From positions 1-64,000 of the forward strand of contig NW_026083136.1 of assembly GCF_020184175.1 (NCBI RefSeq): a stretch of 64,000 nt of DNA. The letters are read 5' to 3'. Origin of the DNA: Aphis gossypii. Its lineage: Eukaryota; Arthropoda; Insecta; Hemiptera; Aphididae. The translations under genes were made by a program, and so were the position numbers. Below, piece after piece: positions 56,977 to 64,000 of the stretch. Position 1 is the first letter of the stretch. Every line of letters starts with the position of its first letter. The notes under the pieces are model-generated. The model did no database searches and was not told the DNA's origin. It saw only the letters and a list, made by a program, of their open reading frames with translations.

Positions 56977-59900
56977 ATGAATTCACTGTGTCCCAGTTGT
57001 GGAAAAAATCGTGATTTAATGAACAATACCAACTGGATTCGACACAAGGAATCTTGTAAAAAAAAAAATAAAGTCTGTTAAAAGAAGTGCTTCAAGTTCC
57101 ATTTCAAACTTTTTTAAACCTACAGAACGTGATGGAAAATTTCCAAAATTTGAACAATCAAGTAAGTAACTTTGTGATGCAAACTACATTTAATCTGTTA
57201 AAAATATTTACACTTTTAAACTGTAATTAGTAATTATCGTTGGTTATTTAAATTAGTTATTTATAAAAACTCTGTACAAAATTAATCTATTGCTATTTGC
57301 TAATATTTAGTCATAATTAGTACATTATGATCATAACATGAACAGTTGCATTTGTTATTACAAATTACTAATTAGTACATTACTTATATTAACTAGTTAC
57401 CACTTACTAGCAAGTTAATAGTTATCAAAACAAGTAACTTTTTAACTTTTTTACTAGTTACTGCCTATCTTTGGTTAAATGCAATATTTGATAGAAACTT
57501 CAAACTAAAAATAAATAAATAATAAATAGCCAACTACATTTAGTTGTCCTCCATTAACCATTTGAAATGGGAAACATATAATTTTCCAATATTGCAATAT
57601 TATAATATTATATAGTAATTAAATTTATTAAATTTATACATTTTGGCTACTTATACAAACTTAGTTTAATCAGCTAAAAATACACAAATTTCTCCACCAA
57701 CAGTTATTTATTAATAAATTAGTTTTATTATTTTCGATTATGGTATTTAAGTTAAGAAGTGCTTCTAAAACTATATTACTTGATTAGTTTAAAATTTAAA
57801 ATGTTTACTTTTGATGTTTAAATCCATTAAATTATCAACTGTGGTAAATCATTTATTGGTCCAGTTCCTATATCGCAAACGGCTTTGTAAAAGGTTGATC
57901 CTCACAATAATGTGTGAATAATGTGCTTGATTTTTTGTAAAATTTTTTAGTTTTTAATAATCCATCAACATCAATAATAGAAAACACCGATAATGTTCAA
58001 GAACATCAGGTGAACATTGAAGAAAATGGTAAATGATAAATATTCATGTTTTTTCTTCTCAAAATAATTATTCTTATTTTTTAGTTTTTAATAATCCATC
58101 AACATCAATGATAGAAAACACCAATAATGTTCAAGAACATCAGGTGAACATTGAAGAAAATGGTAAATGATAATTATTCATTTTTTTTCTTCTCAAAATA
58201 ATTATTCTTATTTTTTAGTTTTTAATAATCCATCAACATCAATAATAGAAAACACCGATAATGTTCAAGAACATCAGGTGAACATTGAAGAAAATGGTAA
58301 ATGATAAATATTCATGTTTTTTCTTCTCAAAATAATTATTCTTATTTTTTAGCTTTTGATAATCCATCAACATCAAAAGTTATCCGCTCGGTTGATATTT
58401 CAATTGGAATGCATGGTGAATATTCTTAATATTTTGTAATTTTGTATTAGCAGTACTTTTAATAATTCATTTTTATTGTAATAATAACCAAAAATTTAAT
58501 TATAATATAATTTTAAAATTTAATCACGTTTTAGATTTTCAATTGTATCCAAACGATCCTGCAAATTTTCCTGAAGAAATGTCAAGTGAACTGTTGACAT
58601 ATTTCATACAATATGGACCATGTCAGCCTTCTCCATTAGAACTACCATCAAATATTTTTCCAAAAAGCAAGGATCCAAATGGTGTATCAAGAAGTTTTCA
58701 CGAATCTTACTATCACAAAATTATACAAAATATTCAAGTACGACGAACTTGGTTATCATATTCACCTTCCCAAAATAAGGTATATTGTGTATCTTGTAAA
58801 TTATTTGGATTACCTAAAGCTAAAAAGGCTATTTTAGCACAAAAAGGAACAAATAGCTGGCAAAATTTAAAACGTAACTTAGAGACTCACGAACAAACTA
58901 TTGAACACTTACAGTCGGAAATAAGCCGTGGACTTTTCTCAAAAAATAATAGAGTTGACTTGAACCTGCGTTTTTCTAAGAATCGACATATCGCGGAAAA
59001 TAGAGAAGTGTTGAGAGTTATCATTGAAGTAATCATTTTCGCTGCTAGGCAAAACATTGCTTTACGGGGCCACAATGAAAATGTTTCAAGTAATAATCGT
59101 GGTAATTTTTTGGAATTAATTAAGCTGATGAGTCTAACTCAACACTTCAGTACCATTTAGAAAAAATAAATTCAAGCAACCATCATAGACTTACCTTCAT
59201 GTCTCATGAAAGTCAAAATAAATTATTATTAATTATTGCAGAAATTATTAGATCTGTAATTGTAAAACAACTCAATGCAGCTGGATTATTCTCTGTTATC
59301 ATTGACACAACGACCGATGTGGCAAGACTGGAACAATTTTCTTTTATTGTTCGATATGTTCATGAAGGAAACATCGAAGAACGTTTATTAAGTTTGGTTA
59401 CAGCGTCAGATGCTACAGGAAAAGGGCTGTATAATACTTTTTGTACTATTATAGAAATGTATCAGATTGATTGGAAAACAAAATTATGCGCTCAATCATA
59501 CGATGGTGCTGCAGCTATGCAAGGGGAGTACTCAGGATTACGCACATATATTCAGAATGAAAACCCCAAAGCAATTTATGTGTGGTGTTTCGCACACTTG
59601 CTTAACCTAGTTATTGTCGATACATTAGATTCTACAACTGATACAAAAATATTTTTTGGGGACTTGCATGGAATTGTAACATTTATGCGAGCCAGGAAAA
59701 GAACTGCTTCATTTAATGAATGCCAAAAAAAATTGAACATTGGATCTAAAGCTAATGATAGAATTCGAAAAATCAAAAATTTCTCAGATACAAGATGGAC
59801 GTCCCATGATCGTGTTATAACAGTAATACATGATAAGTATGACGCTTTAAAAAATACTTTGGAATTGCTATCAGAATCCACAGACAGAGTAACTGCTTCA

Positions 59901-61030
59901 AATGCAAAATCATTTTTATTAATAATTTCTTCGTTTCATTTTGTATTGGTTTTTAAATTGATGAAAAGTATATTCACAATAACTACACCAACTTCATGTT
60001 ATCTGCAATCAAAAAGCATTTATTTTATTCAAGCCATTAAATTGGTAGATGAAACTAAAAAAAGATTATTAGAATTGCGTTCTGACAAATATTTTCAAGA
60101 ACTTGTACAAAATACCAAACAATTTGCTAATGAACAGAATCTCTGTGAAAATGATTTTAAAAAAGTCCGAACGAGGAAAACCAAAAGAATGCCTGGAGAA
60201 AATGTACAGGATGAAATCAGTTCTTCAGCATCAGACAGGTTGGTAAATTATTTAGCATTAAAATAATTCTATCATTTAATTCTTGAATATGTAACTTTTA
60301 TTATAGGTTTAGAGTGAACACATATTACAAATGTTTAGACCAAATAATTTTATCTATAGATAATAGATTTAGTAGTGCTAGAGACATAATGAAAGATCTT
60401 GCATTACTATCACCAGAGCGGTTAATTGAAGCCAAACATAAATCTGAAATGGATCTTCCAGATAAATGCTTTTTAGATTTGGCTACATAGATTACTGATA
60501 TTAATCCATATCAACTTAAAACTGAGTATTTATTATTTAGTAAAAGCTTAAAAGAATTGATTATTGGAATGAAATTCCCAGATAATCAATCCAAAGAATC
60601 ATCTGATATTAACTCTGAAGATGATTCATCGGAAGATGAACATCAAAATATTATGAGCGAACCAAAACAGAACATAACACTGGAAACTATAATAAACATT
60701 CTCTCAAGTTTTGACATTATGTGTGCCTTTCCAAATTTGTATTGTGCTTATAAAGCATTATGTACAATTCCAGCCTCATCAGCCTCAGCGGAAAGAAGCT
60801 TTTCAAAGGTATAATAATTACATTACATTTTTTTCTGTAAACTAATTATGTTTGAATTCTAACTTTGTTGCATTTAGGTTAAATTGATCAAAACTAGACT
60901 TAGGTCGACAATGTCCCAACAAAGATTGGAGAGTTTAATGTTTATATCTTGTGAAAGAGACATACCCATTGATATAAATGAAGTTATAAATAAATTTGGA
61001 TTGTCATCAAGTGTATTGAAAAAAGAATAA
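56977..61030 (+). pseudogene. hAT transposase 3 with TTF-type zinc finger
   Basis: A short N-terminal exon (56977-57163) carries CPSCGKNRDLMNNTNWIRHK plus Cys and, one frame over, SSSISNFFKPT; an A-run near 57060-57068 shifts the frame. The tandem 78-base exons follow (57951-58431). The main exon 58535-60266 has a TTF finger (RRTWLSYSPSQNKVYCVSCK), FLELIKLM, IIDTTTDVARLEQFS (Asp), QSYDGAAAMQGEYSG (Asp) and WCFAHLLNLVIVD (CxxH). TAG at 59158-59160 and a possible shift near 59165 break it. Later exons encode the Glu/dimerisation region IPASSASAERSFSKV and end LSSSVLKKE at 61030. Largely preserved. Confidence 0.85.
57951..58431 (+). repeat. Tandem array of 134-bp exon+intron units (3.5 copies)
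   Basis: Units start at 57951, 58085, 58219 and 58353, an exact period of 134. Each unit has a 78-base exon (26 codons, phase 1, FNNPSTSIIENTDNVQEHQV) bounded by TTTTTTAG and GTAAATG, plus a 56-base intron. The fourth exon diverges after ~25 bases (DNPSTSKVIRS). Substitutions between the first three are few. Because exons are in phase, any number can be spliced in. Confidence 0.92.
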
Positions 61031-63408
61031 ATGTTTGGATAATTTTTTTAATTGGTAGGATGCTAGCCGCCCAATTGTACATTCAATGATTTATTAATAA
61101 AGCAGTATTTATATAATTAATACAAATTATTTTTATTGTAGTACCCGTAAGATGCATTTTTAAAAAGCTAAATTTGATATAGAAATATAATAGGGGGTGT
61201 GGAGGGTGTAGCCTCCCACGGCTCTGTGCAAATAATTTATATATTATTAGGTACATTAGGTACATTAGGTGGGTGGTGTGTACTGCTACTAACATTTTTT
61301 GTCTCACTGTCGAAAAAGTTGGCGCCGCCACTGATTAGACAGACTATAGATAATGATCTAGGACCTTTGCCAGCTAAAAAACAAAAAGTGACTGATTATT
61401 ATACCTACTATATATTATTTAACATTATTAACATTCTTAAATTTAATTTAATAGTTACACCTTATAACACCACCAAATTCATTATATAATAAAATTTCAA
61501 AAAATATTTCATCGTTGATTATCCCAAATAATTGGTTTGCTAGCTTAGCGCTGTGTACACCCAATATTTTGGTGCCTACGTTTCATAAATTAAGGTTATT
61601 TAAAAAAAAATATAAAGTATCAATCGAAAAACAACGTATCATTACTGAAGGTAATATTATTCTATTATAACATATCAAACACTTCATGTTTTAATATTCA
61701 TTCATACTATTCTATTTTAGATTCTAAATTAATAATATATGTAAACGGGAAAAAATTGGCTTTATTGGAAATTGGGTTAAGTGATAATATTATAAAAACT
61801 GAAAATGATGTAGAGAATTTTTTAAATATTTTTGATGAAATTAAGTGTTGTAACGGAGTGACACCTTCAAAGGCATTGTTTAATAAAGTATCCGTAATCA
61901 GCAAAAATATTATTGAATCTGATGGTCAATGGAGGCACAAAAATTGTTCAACAATACTCAAAGATGATGATGGGTAAATTAAATACCAAATATATCATTG
62001 GATGAAATGTATCTTTGTGTTAATATGTAGTATTTTATTTTCTAGTGATTGTAATAATTGTATTTGGTGCAAACGTCTATTATTTTCAATGCAAAAAAAA
62101 GAATCGAGGATAAATGCAAAAAAAAATATCAGGACATATTTCCCCCCCCCCCCCCAAAAAAAAAAAAGAAAAGCTTTGCAAAGAATTCAAAATTTAAAAC
62201 AAATTATTAAAAAAAAACATTTTCGGGCCACTAAAAAAATTAATAAATTAGAAAACGATTTAAACAGTGTTCAAAATAAGATGAGAGATATTGATCAATT
62301 GACACTAAATAACATTTTTGAAAATTCAGATATTTCTAAATGGCAGTCTGAATTAATAAAAGAAATTGTTATGGCAGCAAAGGTAAAAAATATAAAGAGT
62401 CGAAGATACAGCGAAAATTGGATGTTATTATGCATGATATTTCAAATAAGGTATACAATTAATAAAATTAATCTAATTGATACTTTATTTAAATTATTAT
62501 TAATAAACTATAATATGGTAATTGATTAACATAGGTCTCTAGGTGGTTATTCATTTCTAAGGGAGCAAAACATATTACCTATACCATGCATAAATACACT
62601 TCGAAAGCATTTGTTGGCAGTTAAAATTGGTTGTGGGTTTGATGAAGATTTTTTCAAACTCTTAAAAAAAAAATTTAGCAATAAACCTGAATATGAAAAA
62701 AAAGTAATTTTAGTGTTTGATGAAATTTTCTTAAGAGAAGGTTTGGGTGTTAATACCAGAAGTTTAACTTATAATGGGTTACAAGATTTTGGAGATGGAT
62801 TCGATGTTAAAACGTCTGAGAAGGCTAATCATGGATTGGTATTAATGATACAGAGTTTGGCAGTAAGCTTACATCAACCTATAGCAGTTTTTGCTTCCAA
62901 GGGATCAGTAAAAGGTAAATTTAGAATTAAATAAAATAAAAATATTTCATATAATATAGGTAGTGCATATTTGCATAAATATGAATTGTAATTTAAATAG
63001 GAGTTGATCTTGCAAAAATTATAATCAAAACTATACTTTTACTTGAAAATGCTGGTGTTCAAGTTCTTGGTATAACTAGTGATGGGGCATCCACAAATCG
63101 GACAATGTGGAATATATTAGGTATTAGCGCAAAGATTGATAAAGTTCAAAATTCGTTTGAAAATCATTTTGATGCTAATAGAAAAGTATTTATTTTTTCT
63201 GACGCCCCTCATCTAATTAAAACCATCAGAAATAGATTACATTCAAAAAAGACATTGAAAGTAAGATTTAATATACGTGTATAAGTGTATATATGTAATA
63301 TATATAATATTATATTATACACAATAACTGCAAGTTATACATTTTCTATATTTAGGTCAATCCCCAAGATGGTTATGTTAAATGTCAAATTTATGAAAAT
63401 TTATTTAT

Positions 63409-64000
63409 GCACTAGCTGACCCCGTGCACTTCGTTGCCCGTTAAAAATGCAAATTCTATATAATATGATTCGAATTTTGATTAATTTGTTATTTACTATT
63501 CGGTTTAACGGTGTTCAAAACTTTTAATTTTGACATTTTCATTGACTGTTTTGATTCTCAAAAATTTTGTGAAAGCACCACTTTAATATGCGAATTTTGT
63601 AAAATGCTTTCTTATTACACACTAAATTTGTGATACGATTTTACGAATGTACCGTGTAAATTGTAAGCATCGATCTATCATTGTTCAGGCTCTACGTTTA
63701 TCAGTCAGTGAGTTACTCAAGTCATAATATTATAGTCATTCTGCTTACCGTTGCCGTGAGACTCTCTTATGATTATGAGAGCAGTATATTATCATGTAGG
63801 CAATCCACACGTGGTGGATTGCGGACCCCGCGAGATGTGTATAAGAAGTTTATAATTTCTAACACTTAAGTTTCAAAGTTATATCATTTTTTTTTTTTTT
63901 TTTACTACAGTGGGTAAAATACAATAATGTGCCATCTCGTGGTTTTTGTATTGTTGCCTGTTGGTAAAACAATAAAACTTAGTATAACTTGTTATGTTAG
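63409..64000. repeat. Interspersed repeat cutting the P-like gene
   Basis: Begins near CTAGCTGACCCCGTGCACTT, a start familiar from insect interspersed repeats (possibly a non-LTR element 5' end), and runs to the window end. It contains CCCGCGAGATGTGTATAAG-type sequence (63830-63848) and a T-run (63887-63903). No ORF is recognised. Assignment uncertain. Confidence 0.5.

Larger units (their letters stand above)
56485..61333 (+). mobile_element. hAT transposon 3 (TTF/DUF4371 type), 4849 bp, perfect TSD
   Basis: TSD ATTAGACA at 56477-56484 and 61334-61341. Ends are CAGTGGCGGCGC and GCGCCGCCACTG, with a further TGTGAGACAATTGTCTCACA palindrome near the left end and GTCTCACTG near the right. It interrupts exon 2 of the THAP transposase, and removing it with one TSD restores that frame. 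Full-length, with a multi-exon transposase. Confidence 0.96.
55910..63408 (+). pseudogene. THAP / P-element-like transposase gene, multi-exon, split by a hAT
   Basis: Exon 1 (55910-56112, one base missing near 55995) encodes a THAP finger: CCVSEPHHI, SFSVP, then VCAIHFNQSDI. Exon 2 is cut at 56484 by the hAT and resumes at 61342 (QKVTDYYTYY). Further exons are ~61460-61649, 61722-61975, ~62035-62450 (basic coiled coil), 62532-62915 (ILVFDEIFLREGLGV, RNase H-like Asp) and 63001-63259 (GITSDGASTNRTMW; SDAPHLIKTIRN). The next exon (63357) runs into another repeat at ~63409. Order and motifs fit P-element/THAP9-type transposases. An A/C-run near 62145-62165 disturbs one exon. P-element TIRs were not found. 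Confidence 0.8.

Noticed and set aside
57951..58431. CRISPR-like direct repeats
   Set aside because: Repeats are 134-bp head-to-tail units without unique spacers, in a eukaryotic transposon gene with splice sites. No CRISPR array was found anywhere in the window.

Overview
The window is AT-rich eukaryotic DNA from an insect, most likely a sap-feeding hemipteran such as an aphid. That is an inference from base composition, short introns and the mix of transposon families; no host marker gene proves it. Nearly every recognisable coding stretch belongs to a mobile element. The main structure is a multi-layer nest of insertions, many of which can be cut to the base from terminal inverted repeats (TIRs) and target-site duplications (TSDs).

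Layout. 1-3328: reverse transcriptase/RNase H of a Ty3-type (errantivirus-like) element, split by a DD82E (Sailor-like) IS630/Tc1 transposon (625-2615) and a 339-bp hAT-type MITE (2966-3304), then cut by a hAT (3329-~5093, minus). ~5093-11682: a GC-rich Ty3-type LTR retrotransposon on the minus strand (LTR, PBS, SAP-domain gag, pol, extra ORF) that carries a whole tRNA-Asp copy, CCA included, at its primer-binding site. 11683-14489: a second hAT, plus strand. 14490-18019: errantivirus-like env (with a solo LTR inside), an intact DEDDh-exonuclease-like ORF and a further small ORF. 18291-34830: a related element on the minus strand, with exonuclease-like ORF, small membrane ORF, env, integrase, RT, protease and gag zinc knuckles. 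It is interrupted by a 229-bp MITE and two MULE transposons (23791-30859 and 31224-33219). The first MULE hosts an ISL2EU/IS4EU-like element (24198-29166) with a THAP-DDE transposase and a SWIM/YqaJ nuclease; that nuclease gene is itself split by a solo LTR.

35286-38370 shows nothing recognisable. 38571-41727 is a multi-exon FLYWCH/MULE-like gene. 41728-45200 is AT-rich with a 313-bp direct duplication, followed by a 160-bp hairpin element and a gag fragment. 46535-51566 is a piggyBac transposase split by a 3.9-kb transposon with ~640-bp TIRs whose superfamily I cannot name. 51562-55325 is a minus-strand LINE. 55910-63408 is a THAP/P-element-like transposase gene split by a TTF-type hAT (56485-61333) that contains a tandem array of exon+intron units. 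63409-64000 is another interspersed repeat.

Most coding regions carry stops or frameshifts. Exceptions are the 220-residue exonuclease-like ORF (16914-17576) and the MULE-2 transposase core (31492-32685), which are open. The most interesting point is that two separate errantivirus-like copies both carry a DEDDh exonuclease-like ORF in the same place, downstream of env, with every expected catalytic residue kept.
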